Shown here: one piece after another, positions 1 to 9,646 of the stretch
How positions within the stretch are numbered: position 1 is the stretch's first letter
Layout of the letters: each line of letters opens with the position of its first letter
NCBI GenBank assembly: GCA_025769875.1
Contig: JAGFNK010000026.1
Coordinates: 1-64,000, forward strand
Origin: Russula earlei
Taxonomy: Eukaryota; Basidiomycota; Agaricomycetes; Russulales; Russulaceae
DNA length: 64,000 nucleotides
Reading direction: 5' to 3'
The notes under the pieces: model-generated
What the model was told of the DNA's origin: nothing
The model's database searches: none
Seen by the model: the letters and a program-made list of their open reading frames with translations, nothing else
Translations under genes and position numbers: made by a program

Positions 1-174
1 ACTGGCTTCTAACCTTCGCCTCTGCCTCCAGTTACACGTACCAGTCCCCATCTGGTACATCTTAGTCATTTGGCTCGTCCTCTTGTTCAACGCCGCCTAC
101 GCCGCGTACCATCTGTTCCGACCTCTGCCCACCTGCTCCTGAGTCCACACGGATCAGCAGTACGTGTCTTGACA
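1..174 (+). repeat. Family A LTR, fragment cut by window edge
   Basis: The last 174 bases of a family A long terminal repeat, ending exactly in TGTCTTGACA at 174. It is oriented opposite to the adjoining pol remnant, whose integrase reading frame is broken precisely at this LTR end. The rest lies outside the window, so its target duplication cannot be checked. Confidence 0.8.
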
Positions 175-3100
175 GGCGTACATTGACTGGGTATGAGGTG
201 ATGACCTTGAAGGGTCCGTACCATCGAGGGGCTATCTTGGCTTTTGGGTGTGTTGTCTTCAGATTAGTGGCTTCTAGCCAGACTAAGTCTCCTGTTTTAA
301 ACTGGTACTTGGGGAAGTGGGAGCTGGGCTGTCCCATCAATGCTGTGGCATACTGGAGGGAGGCTGCAACCTCCTCTCTGAGTGGGTCCAGTTGTTTCAG
401 GCATTCCAGGATGGAAGGGAACTTGGTATTGAAACTAAGAGGGGGGGCAAACATTGGATTGAAGCCATACCATATTTCAAAGGGGGCTTTGTGGGTCACG
501 CTATGGGTGCATGCATTATGAGCAAACTCCATGAATGGGACTAGTTCGGCCCAGTTATCCTGTTGGTGATTACAGAAGATTCTTAAATACTGTTCTAGTT
601 CTTGGTTGACTCTTTCTGTTTCTCCGTCTGACTGGGGGTGGTATGCCATGCTAAGGGAGGACTTAACATTCAGTTTCCTCCATAGTTCTTGGGTAACTTT
701 GGCTGCAAATTGGGGACCTCGGTTGGAGATGATTTGAGTTGGTAACCCCACTTGTCTCCACACATTGTTCATGATTAGGGAGGCAGTATCTTCTGCAGTG
801 ATGGTCTTGTGACATGGGGAGATAACAGCAGCTTTACTAAAGTGGTCCACAACTACTAGCAGGCTGTCATACCCTTGAGAGAGGGGTAGGTCGACAATGA
901 AGTCCATGGTGATGCTGTCCCATATCTTGCCCGCTGGGGTGATAGGGACTAGGGGTATGGTCGTTCTTGGGCAGTTCTTTGTGCTTTGACATATAGCACA
1001 ACCATCTACATAGCTCTTGACAAATGTTAGCATCCCTGGCCACCAATAGTTACGGCTTATTAGTTTGTAGGTCTTCCATTGACCTGGGTGGCCAGTGGCT
1101 AAGGAATCATGGTGTACTTTGAGGACCGTACACCTTAGTGCATCTGACCTTGGGACATAGACTTTTCCTTTGAAGAGAATCAGTCCATCTTCTAAGTTCC
1201 AGTCCTGCAAGCCTTTTGTAAGGCGATGGGGGCCATTCTTTAGGATGGTTTCCAAGGCCACTTTGACCTCTGGGTCGTAGTCTTTGCTGGCACATAGTTG
1301 TTTTCTTAGTTCAAAGTCTCCTATGGGTTCCATCGTGGATGATCGGGTTGCTCTAATTTTGAAAAATTGTTGGTCCAGCAGGACCTTTGCATCATTTTCC
1401 TGCATCCCCTCTTTATAGTCTAGCTGCCTGGACAGACCGTCGGCTTTGTTCTGGGTTCCTGGGTGGTGTATAATGTGGAAATTGAATGTGCTAAGTAGCA
1501 AAGCCCACTGAGCTTGTTGTTGGGTGAGTTTCTGTTTTGTCATGAAGTATGTGAGGTTGTTGTGGTCTGTCCACAACTCTACTGGGTGTTTAGTGCCTTC
1601 TAAGTAATGTTGGAAATGCCAAAGTGAGGAAACTATAGCCAGAAGCTCCTTGTCATAGATCATATAGTTCCTTTGAGCAGGGTTTAATGATTTGGAGAAA
1701 TATGCCACTGGGTGGTACTGGTTTAGTTCATCCAGTTGTTCAAAAATGGAGCCGACTGCAAAGTTGCTTGCATCACAGACCAAGCAGAATGGTCATGAAT
1801 GGTCAGGGAGCGCTAAGACAGGTGCTTTTGTGAATGCTTCAATGAGGATGCAGAAGGCCTTTTCCTTTTCAGATCCCCAATGAAATGGGTAATCCTTCTT
1901 GGTTAGGTTGAACAATGGTTGGGCCAGATGGGAATATTGGTGTTTGAAACGTCTGTAGAAGTTACAAAAGCCTAAGAAGGCTTGAACTTGGCCATTGTGT
2001 GATGCCTATGAGTTTATCTGAGTCCATTGATATGCGTCCTTGGGAAATGTGTATGCCTAGATAGCTGATGGACGTTTGATGGAAAACGCACTTTTCTGGC
2101 TTAAGGTATAAGTCGTGTTCTTGTAGGATTTTAAGGACCTTATGTGTCCATTGATCTAAGTCCTGGATGGTGTTTGCAAGGATTAGTATATCATCTAGAT
2201 ATACCACAATGTATCCTGCTGTGATCAGCAGTGCTAAGATGTTGTTCATGAATCATTGGAATGTGGCTGGTGCATTACAAAGGCCAAAGGTCATAATAAG
2301 TGGTTCGAAGAGGCCTAGGGGTGTCTTAAAGGCTGAAAGGTGTTCATCACCTTGTCGAAGGTGGATGTTGTTATATCCCCATTGTACGTCGAACTTTGTG
2401 AAGTATTGTGCCCCTTGTAGTTTGTCAATAAGGTCTGGGATTAATGGTAGGGGGTGGGCATCTTTGATAGTAGCAGCATTAAGTCCTCGGTAGTCTTGTA
2501 CTGGGTGTAGGGCACTGCCTTTCTTTTCCACAAAGAAGAATGGACTAGCTATTGGTGCTTTGGAAGGGCGGATAGTCCCTTGTTTGAGGTGTTTGTCTAG
2601 ATACTCTTTCAAGGCCACTAACTCTTTTGGAGTGAGCCTATAGATGCCACAGTCCTTACACGAGGCTTCTGGTTTGAGGGGAAATAGCATGATCCTATGG
2701 TGCATGAGCAGGGAGGCATTGGGAGGCTTTTTCATCAAATATGCCTTGCCAGATCTTAAATTCAGTTGGGATTAATTCTCTGAGGGACTGTGTTGGCTGA
2801 TTATCCTTGGCCAACTTGGTAGATGTTGTACTCTTTGCTTGGATTTGTAATGGGTAACGCTGGAAGGCATGATGAATGTGTTCGTCAACAAGGGGTTCCT
2901 CCTTGTCCAGTGTGTCCCAAAATATTAGCGCTGCTACATGTTTGAATGATGGTTCTTCATCTTCTGGGAAGGTGAGGGCTTTTATCAATCCTCTGTGTGC
3001 ACTGTGGGTCGACAGGACTGTTATGGAGGGTTGTGTCATTACACACATCCTTGGGCAGTTTGCAAAGTGATAGTGTCATTGGTCCAATTGATGTCTGGGT

Positions 3101-3242
3101 TATGGTGTTGTAGCCAGTCAGTACCCAGGATAATATCATGGTCTCCTATGTTGGTAACAAGGAATTCTGCCTGTTCATCATGTGTGCCTCCCATCACTTT
3201 GATTCGTAGCCGTTGGATGATGCTGTATCTGATTAAACCATT
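175..3242 (-). pseudogene. Ty3/gypsy chromovirus pol, copy 1 (decayed)
   Basis: Polyprotein remnant read from right to left: protease-region residues (3242-2700), reverse transcriptase (about 2740-1960), RNase H (about 1790-1440) and integrase (about 1150-175). The RT active site YLDD is intact. The integrase HHCC zinc motif is present and the first catalytic Asp lies in MDFIVDL, but the second reads SNRGPQF where the family has SDRGPQF, an Asp to Asn loss. Frameshifts and stops break the frame near 1790, 1960, 2250 and 2700. Gag and the chromodomain are absent. Each end stops exactly at the terminus of a family A LTR: the 174/175 junction cuts the integrase C-terminus and 3242/3243 cuts the protease region. 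The LTRs face opposite ways, so this is not a simple intact element. It cannot encode a working retrotransposon. Confidence 0.92.
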
Positions 3243-3794
3243 TGTCAAGACACGTACTGCTGATCACTAAGGACTCAGGAGCAGGTGGGCAAGGGTCGGA
3301 ACAGATGGTACGCGGCGTAAGCGGTGTTGAACAGGAGGACGAGCCAAACGATGAGGAGGTACCAGATGGGGACTGGTAGATGTTGCAAGAGACAAAGGCG
3401 AAGGTTAGAGGCCAGTGTAGCAAGGGGGCTTTAAACAAGGCGGTCGTTGAAGAGTACCTTGGAGGCAAGGGGAATCTTTAGACTGAGCGGTTGCAGGGGA
3501 GTACCCAGGAAGATGAGAGTATCACAAATGGACAGTCTGACGACTGCCATGCTTCATTGGGGCTTATATACAGTGTACAGGGTCGATTACAAAGACCTGG
3601 GACTATTCTAGACTCTTTGGTACCATCCAATAGGACTACAGAGGCATAAACTTGCTTGTGTCAAGTTTCAGGCTTACTGAGTGCATTACTGATCATTGTG
3701 GAGCGATGACATCATTATGATGTCACTGTGGAGCGCTTAGTGAGCCTATGAGGTCACTGTGGAGTTGCTCAGTCAGCTATGATGTCATTGGAGC
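3243..3794 (-). repeat. Family A LTR, left part, interrupted by a B LTR
   Basis: Starts TGTCAAGACACG at 3243 and follows the complete A LTRs (for example 19,457-20,283) until GGAGC at 3790-3794, where a family B LTR begins. The missing remainder of the same LTR, beginning directly after the GGAGC equivalent, is found in reverse orientation at 18,050-18,333. The two parts were separated by an inversion. Its sense strand is inferred from a TATATAAG box and from the 3' LTR of pol copy 2. Confidence 0.88.
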
Positions 3795-4756
3795 TGTCAT
3801 GAACCATTCTCCAGAGAGGGCCCTTGAAGGACCCTTCCTTATAGGAGGAAACCCAGCCTCCATGGTGTCACCCTGTTCACACGAGCAAAAGGGGTGAGTA
3901 GAGGTGTCCACAATATTGCGCGTGCATTGTTGCGCGAGCGATTCTCGGCACAATCGACATACAGCAAGCCCCACTTAAAGGCAACCCTTTTAACAACAAA
4001 AGACAGTATTAGGGCCTTCCTAAAGACCCTTTGGAACGACCCTAGAAGTTCTACAATAGGCACTAACCTAGTATCAAAGGCCCTACAACGCGTTATTAGA
4101 CCAACTCTAATAACTATAGAACGGACTATAAGGCAATACTAAGGACCTTAATAGAAGTATTAGGGTCGACTCTAAGGACCCTAATAGAACTATATAAGGG
4201 CCTTATAAGATAACACTATCCCCTAACCAAACTACAAGTCTTCAAATGACCGGCCCTAAACTAACTAACAGGAAATGAATCAGGTGCTCGCACGTGCACT
4301 AAAGCAGTAAACATGTGGACAATGAAGGCTCTTACTCATCAGGAGAAGCCTTCTTACTCAGCAGCTTACTGAGCATGACTGAGCATGCTCAGTAAGCGTC
4401 CTCCGACTTCTTACTCATCACTCTATTGTGCTTGATAACAAGGTTATGACTTGTTCCCTATTTAGCAGTTCTCTTGTAGTATATAAGTGCTCAATAAAGT
4501 AGCGGACAGTCCTCAGACTGTCCATTTGTTTACGGCACTCTCTATTCCTGGGATACTCCTTTAAGGACCATCCCCTTGTGACTATCCTGGCCTCTTCTCT
4601 GTGTGATTGCCCTACTCTCACAGTAACCGTGCCTCTCTGGTACCTGTTACTACTCTGGACTTTACTTCTTGCCCACGCCGTCTTGGACGTTTATCGACTC
4701 GTCTTCGAGCTTATCCCTCGCTCTTGAACTGGATAGTTCAACAGTGAGTCTTGACA
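3795..4756 (+). repeat. Family B LTR, copy 1 (left inversion junction)
   Basis: A 962-bp LTR starting TGTCATGAACC and ending AGTCTTGACA. The sense strand carries TATATAAG followed by CAATAAAG, a likely core promoter and polyadenylation signal. The 5 bp on its left are GGAGC and on its right GGGTG, so they do not match each other. GGAGC matches the reverse complement of 18,329-18,333, and GGGTG matches the reverse complement of CACCC at 19,296-19,300. It is therefore one of two inverted LTRs that recombined. Confidence 0.9.
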
Positions 4757-5187
4757 GGGTGGACTCCAGGTCCTCAAGCCAGTCAGTCTCTGACTCTGGG
4801 TTGCTATTGTCACCAGTGGTTTCAGTTTCAACAGGTTCGGTTACAAGATGATGGGCATGTGCACCACCACTATCACCATAGAAAGCAGACACTGGGGAGA
4901 AAAAAAACGAAAAACAAACCATCAGTGGTTTGTTTGTTTGGTGACAAACCTTATTTGTCAGCATATGCACACACTTTGCTCCAACCTCCTTGACATGGGC
5001 ATGGCAATGCCCCTGCAATCATCATTCCCTCCTTGATATCCAAGACCTTTGTGTCCAAGTCAACACATGCAACATCTATGATACCATGTGACACACTGGA
5101 CTTTCGTGCCTTCTTCGCAAGTGGGGTATAGGTTGGCTGCACAGCCAAATTGGCAGAGCTGGGGTGATCAGCGTCTCCCTTTACCAT
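4757..5187 (-). pseudogene. 5' half of a DUF6532-type gene, displaced by inversion
   Basis: Minus-strand exons with a start codon at 5187. An intron of about 100 bp (roughly 4990-4890, ending in a T-rich tract and CCCAG) separates a first exon rich in Lys, Ala and Ser from a second, acidic Glu/Asp/Ser exon. The second exon runs straight into the B LTR boundary at 4757. Across the inverted target duplication the frame continues into 19,301 onward, where the rest of the gene lies. The fragment alone has no recognisable fold. It matches the usual low-complexity N-terminus of fungal DUF6532 proteins, whose function is unknown. The split leaves no functional gene. Confidence 0.65.
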
Positions 5188-5572
5188 TCTTTGCCACACA
5201 TTCTATATCAATCCTTTTGCAAATAGGCTTAGCTACCTGCAATTTTCATAGTAATGACAGTTATTGCGAGACTATTGAAAGTTATTTATGTATTGCTAGT
5301 TCCAACACGGTATTATTGCACATTAATGCACACTATTGCACTTAGTGTTGGTTACTCACTACTGATAGTTCAATTTTGTTACCAAAGAAGTACATCCACC
5401 TGACCCCCCAGATTGATCAGGCATTACTCGCCAGGCTTCTGACAGTTATTGATGTTATTGACACTTATCTGCCCCATCCCCCAATTGATCGGCTGTCTAC
5501 TGACACTTATTTGGCACTTATTACTCCTTATCGTGCATTATCTTTGACTTACTTCGCATTACTCTCGGTAGT
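5188..5572. other. AT-rich upstream region of the broken DUF6532-type gene
   Basis: No gene is visible. The stretch contains several short words built on TTGCACA/TGCAC and ATTATTGC (5240-5345). In the uninverted arrangement it is the promoter side of the DUF6532-type gene, between its start codon and the inverted-repeat end at 5573-5594. Confidence 0.4.
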
Positions 5573-5594
5573 GTGGGAGGTTTTTCCTGATGTA
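5573..5594. repeat. Inverted-repeat end bounding the DUF6532 unit (left)
   Basis: GTGGGAGGTTTTTCCTGATG plus TA, identical to 21,824-21,845. The two copies now read in the same direction but become terminal inverted repeats once the 4757-18,333 inversion is undone. Weaker similarity (GAGAG followed by TAAT) continues inward for about 20 bp. Both outer ends carry TA, compatible with a TA target duplication. Confidence 0.55.
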
Positions 5595-5649
5595 TTATCT
5601 CATGCACACTTGCACATCAGGACTTGTTGGACCAGCCTCACACTTGAAC

Positions 5650-6409
5650 CTTAACCCATGACTTCTCCACAGTGTGAAGGTTGATAGATTAGATGGTGAG
5701 CTTTGTGGTTTTGGGCATACCCAAGGAATGTGCACACTAATGACTTTGCAGCCAATTTGCTGCATTTTTTGGTCAGGATGTGTACAGATGCAGGGGAGCT
5801 GAAAATGCAGAGGTGGGAAACATCAGGTTTGTTTCCACTCTAGGCTTCCTCTGGTGTAATGTCTCCAAGTGCATGTGTTGGAGAGATGTTGTGCAGAAGG
5901 GTGGCATGTTGAAGTGCAACATACCAGAATGATTCTGGTAGGCTGGCATCACTCAGCATTGCATGGACCTTGTCAAGTAAGGTGCAATCCATGTGTTTGA
6001 CAACACCATTGTGCTGGGGGGTGTCTGGCATTGTAAGTTCTTGCCTGATCCCCTTGCTTTCCAGGTGGTTTTTGACTTCATGGCCAATATATTCACCCCC
6101 TCTGTCACTGCAAAGAAGCTTTCATGTGGTGGCTGGTTTCCAGTTTGGCACACATGATGAACACTTTGAGGTGGTGTGTGACATCACTTTTGTGGCATAA
6201 CCCTTCAACAAATACTTTTCAAGATTTGTTGTCTGTGAAGGTGACAAAATACTCAAAGCCATTGTGTGAGTGTGTTGGCATCTTTCTGCAGACATCTGAG
6301 AAGACACAGCCAAGCACTGTGTCAGTGTGTGTTTCTGTGGACTTTTGGATGTCAAGGCATGTTTGTTTGCCTTTGATGCAGGGCTCACAGAGTGTGGTAG
6401 GTGCACCAC
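5650..6409 (-). pseudogene. Ty1/copia integrase fragment
   Basis: Minus-strand remnant of a copia polyprotein. It shows a region following the GAG-pre-integrase domain (CEPCIKGKQ-like, 6390-6360), the integrase core start FVTFTDN (about 6235), and the core end TPQHNGVVKHMD (about 6025), followed by a KLAAKS..CTFLGYA segment (about 5740). The catalytic Glu that families have in HNGVAERM is Lys here (VVKHM). Several frameshifts are present. Its upstream part continues at 9647 on the other side of the Harbinger insertion. Its downstream part (RT and RNase H) is at 22,195 on the plus strand, displaced by the inversion. Confidence 0.85.
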
Positions 6410-6412
6410 TTA
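6410..6412. repeat. Harbinger target-site duplication TTA (left)
   Basis: TTA directly before the left terminal repeat, matched by TTA at 9644-9646. PIF/Harbinger elements typically duplicate TWA. Confidence 0.85.
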
Positions 6413-6572
6413 GGCCCCATACAGCAACCGAGATTTCTTGAAACTTGAACTTGGAACTTGAATTTCAGGATTAGCCGGGAGTGACAGGAGTGACAGGTGT
6501 GATGACAGTGACATGTCATATGATTAACTAATATCAGTTGTTTTTGTCTGTTAACTGTAATTCACATATTTG
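6413..6572 (+). repeat. Harbinger left terminal inverted repeat
   Basis: 160 bp, reverse-complementary to 9484-9643 with two visible mismatches (near 6466 and 6491). It holds two direct GTGACAGG units, a possible transposase or Myb-protein binding array. Confidence 0.92.
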
Positions 6573-6652
6573 CATATGTGATGTCGTGTAATGACTTGGG
6601 CTCGGGAACAATTGGCGCGTCAATCTTTCTACCCCCACCTCCACCACCCCAT

Positions 6653-7974
6653 ATGATGCAGACCCGCTCATCAATAAGTCCAGATTCCATGGAAGGAAGT
6701 CTAATCTCAGAAAGTAACAAGGCTATATGGACAACTGAAGAGGAAGCTGCATTTCTACTGTTCCTTGTTGAGCGGAAACAAGAAGGAAACATGACCTCCA
6801 ACGCCATGTTCAAGGACCTTACCTTCAACCAAGCAGCCAATTCTATTAAGCCCATGCATGAGAAGGGTCCTATCAAGACTGGACCTATGTGCAAATCAAA
6901 ATGGCAAAGGGTACGAAATTTTTTTGCTTTGCCATATCACGCAGCTAACATCGTCTACTACTAGATGAAGAAGGAGTACTTGCTAATCGTTGCTCTCAGG
7001 AATGAGTCCGGGTTTGGGCACCTATGGACCGATGAGAATGGAATTGTTGTTCCACCTGAAATGGAATCGGTGTGGAGTGATCTAGTCAAGGTGCGTACAT
7101 AACATCTAATTTGTCAATGCCATCTGATCATTAGTAGAAAAATCAAGAATACAAGAAGTACAGGGATAAAGGCTGGCCGCATCGCAGCATCATGAAATCT
7201 CTGATGCCATCAAGTGCAAGAGGCCACCATTCATATCGGGGCACGCAGTCGACAGCCCATTTTACTCCCCCTCAGTCATCTGCGTCGCTGTCCCCCAATC
7301 CCAATTTGTTTGAATGTCAAAGTGGGGACTCCTTGTCATCTCTGGCGCCAGATCGCTCTTCCTCCTCATCCAGTGTCCTTCATTCCAAACGCAAAGTATC
7401 TCAGGTCAAGGATGTCGCCTCCGAAACATCTTCCTCATTTACCAAAAAACTCAAGTCTGATTCCACGGCAGTTGCTGTCCACGGCATGCAGTCAACCATG
7501 GAGAGGTTTGCCGATAACTTCAACTCAACCATGCATGCATTCATTGCTTCGTCCCCACCCCCAATGTCGCTGGCACTCCCCCCACTCCCAATGCCGCTGG
7601 CACTCCCCTCAAACCCAGCCCCAGCCCCACCTCCAGCCATGCATATGCCGCCTTCAAATGACATCATAACTATCTCGGCACTTCCCGAGACCACCCATCG
7701 GTCACTGGCAATTCAACATCTTACCCAGGATATTGAACTGAATGGTGAATGGCTCTCCATGGATGATGTTGTCCCTGTGATCAATATCTTGGGATCTTGT
7801 GACATCGTGCGCATAGACAGTTATATTGTGCTTATGACTAATGGGTCAGCGTTGTTGCGCGAAGATTGCACAGCAACTACATCAAGGATCTGTTGGAGAA
7901 GGCCAGGACATCCTGACTGTAGTTGTACTTCTACAGTAGTCACCCATCACACTGCATGTATCGTAATTTGTTGA
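6653..7974 (+). CDS. Harbinger accessory Myb/SANT-like protein
   Basis: The predicted partner of Harbinger transposases, which binds the terminal repeats and brings the transposase to them. Exon 1 contains AIWTTEEEAAFLLFLVE, a Myb/SANT-like helix start, and ends in KSKWQR. A GTACGA..TACTAG intron (about 6910-6963) leads to MKKEYLLIVALRNESGFGH and ESVWSDLVK. A second intron ends near 7139, before NQEYKKYRDKGWPH and LMPSSARG. A Ser/Pro-rich linker (about 7215-7650) follows, then a short conserved C-terminal segment near 7690-7830. Two adjacent ATGs at 6653 and 6656 are the best start; an in-frame ATG at 6581 is possible. The last 40 codons look frame-shifted relative to the family, so the true end is uncertain. 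Confidence 0.75.
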
Positions 7975-8150
7975 ATGCCATGAAGTGTTCTTTCATTTTC
8001 TGAAAACATGTGGACATGTGTCTGAACTAAATACCTGCTGCGCGATCCTCAAGTGTTTTCTGATACTGCTCCCACATCTCACCTGCAATCCTGTCTTGCC
8101 TGATATTTGCTTGCTCCCTCTCATAGCGCATCACTACCCCTCTTCCCAGT

Positions 8151-9376
8151 TCACCAGCCTGCTTCACGATGACCCATCTGAGGGTCTACCCTGTCATCAA
8201 ATACATCGATCTCACTGTGATCATAATGGCGAATAAAATTGTGAAGGGCTGCAAGTGCCGATGGGATGCGCGCTTGAATGTCCATGTTATACTCAGGGGG
8301 GTACCAAAGGATTTTGAAACGCCGCTTGAGAATCCCAAACATACGCTCTATGACGTTGTGAGCTTGAGCATGGCGCAGATTGAATAATTCCTGGGGTGTG
8401 CGTGGCCTAGGACAAGCGTAAAAATTAGTGAGAAGATGGGAAAGAAAGAGAGAACGCACCGTATGCCAGCATGACCCCACTCAGATAGATGATATCGTAC
8501 ACCTCGATAAGGAACAAGCAGTGTGTTTGATGAGGCAAAGCCTGCATCAGCGAGATAGTATTTCCCTCTTGGGATGGGGAAATCAGAATGATGGGCATCG
8601 TGGAAAAGAGTTGAGTCGGTGGTGGAGCCCTCCCAACCAGTCAAAAGATATGTGAAGCGGAGGTCAAATGAACAAGCAGCAAGGCAGTTCTGTGAGAGAA
8701 CGCTGTTGTGGTCTCTTGTTGCATCGCGCTCTGCGGCAGTGGAGTAACAACCAATGTGGGTGCCATCGATAGCACCCAGGGCATCCTTGAAAAAGGGAAA
8801 AAATTTGGGATTCCCTTGGATAAAGGGGTGAGGAGGGGAATCGGCATCAGGAAGCTGTACAAAGGTGGTGTAGAAAGGGGAGGTTGCGAGAACTCCAAGT
8901 ATCTTTTTAAAATATCTGGATATCCATCAGAAGATATATAGAAGGAAACCATGGGATACGTACTTTGAGACCGTGCTTGGTGACCGCTGAAAACGCTCTC
9001 CAATATTTGTTGTTGACAGCCCGGTGGAAGCGGCATAGAGAAATATGGCAACCTGTTCTTCAATTCGGACATGCCGAGATGATGCAACACCAAAGTTGTG
9101 GAGAGTCTGCTGGAGCTTGTGAAACACATGTTTATGGACCCCAAGTTCATTCCGGATGCGTTCTGGGTGGCCGGTGAGTAGTTCATGGACCCAGGCAAGA
9201 CCAGTGAGGGCGGAGGTGTGATATGGAATAGGAGGAGAATGGGGTTTGAGTATTGACAGTATGGCCTGGAAGCCATAAAGGGCATAACCTGTAAAATATA
9301 AAATCATTAGAAGTTGTTGGCATCGCCGTTGTACCTGCTGCAGATACAGCCTCTCCTGATCAAGGTAATCAGCCAT
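8151..9376 (-). CDS. PIF/Harbinger transposase (DDE_Tnp_4)
   Basis: Cuts and rejoins transposon ends. Read right to left from ATG 9376: an N-terminal region with ELGVHKHVFHKL and a helix-turn-helix-like segment (GERFQRSPSTVSK), an intron from about 8965 to 8912 (GTACGT..ATCCAG), then YFKKILGVL. The catalytic regions are DALGAIDGTHIG (first Asp, about 8770), GSTTDSTLFHD (second Asp, about 8620), YYLADAGF, and NVIERMFGILKRRF (Glu, about 8335). A second intron at about 8461-8409 precedes PRTPQELFNLRH. All three DDE residues are present. The frame stops at 8151, but a family-like tail (GVVMRYEREQ..) continues in another frame to 8037. A single-base shift near 8190 has probably removed about 45 residues. 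Confidence 0.85.
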
Positions 9377-9483
9377 AGCATTGACCAGGGACGGACAGTG
9401 ACAACTTGAAATCGGGGGGTAAAAAATCGGCCATGACTCGGAGGGGCATAAAAAGTTTTTGGGCGCATCAGTCATTACAACAA

Positions 9484-9643
9484 CAAATATGTGAATTACA
9501 GTTAACAGACAAAAACAACTGATATTAGTTAATCATATGACATGTCACTGTCATCACACCTGTCACACCTGTCACTCCCGGCTAATCCCGAAATTCAAGT
9601 TCCAAGTTCAAGTTTCAAGAAATCTCGGTTGCTGTATGGGGCC
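9484..9643 (-). repeat. Harbinger right terminal inverted repeat
   Basis: Reverse complement of 6413-6572, ending GGGGCC at 9643, followed by TTA at 9644-9646. Confidence 0.92.
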
Positions 9644-9646
9644 TTA

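Larger units (their letters stand above)
6413..9643. mobile_element. PIF/Harbinger DNA transposon, nearly complete
   Basis: A 3231-bp element with 160-bp terminal inverted repeats (6413-6572 and 9484-9643) that begin GGCCCCATACAGCAACCGAG and differ at two positions by eye. It is flanked by a TTA duplication. It carries the two genes expected of the superfamily: a Myb/SANT-like DNA-binding protein on the plus strand (from 6653) and a DDE transposase on the minus strand (from 9376), arranged convergently. It is inserted in a copia element between its GAG-pre-integrase and integrase regions. The near-identical repeats suggest insertion later than the surrounding decayed retroelements. Confidence 0.93.

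Noticed and set aside
183..544. Plus-strand open frames overlapping chromovirus pol
   Set aside because: They are antisense shadows of RNase H and integrase coding on the minus strand; no start context or protein features of their own.
3243..4756. Reading 3243-4756 as one long LTR
   Set aside because: Comparison with complete A and B copies shows two different LTRs joined at 3794/3795.
9500..9640. Right Harbinger repeat as a separate MITE
   Set aside because: It is the exact partner of 6413-6572, with the transposase genes between and one shared TTA duplication.
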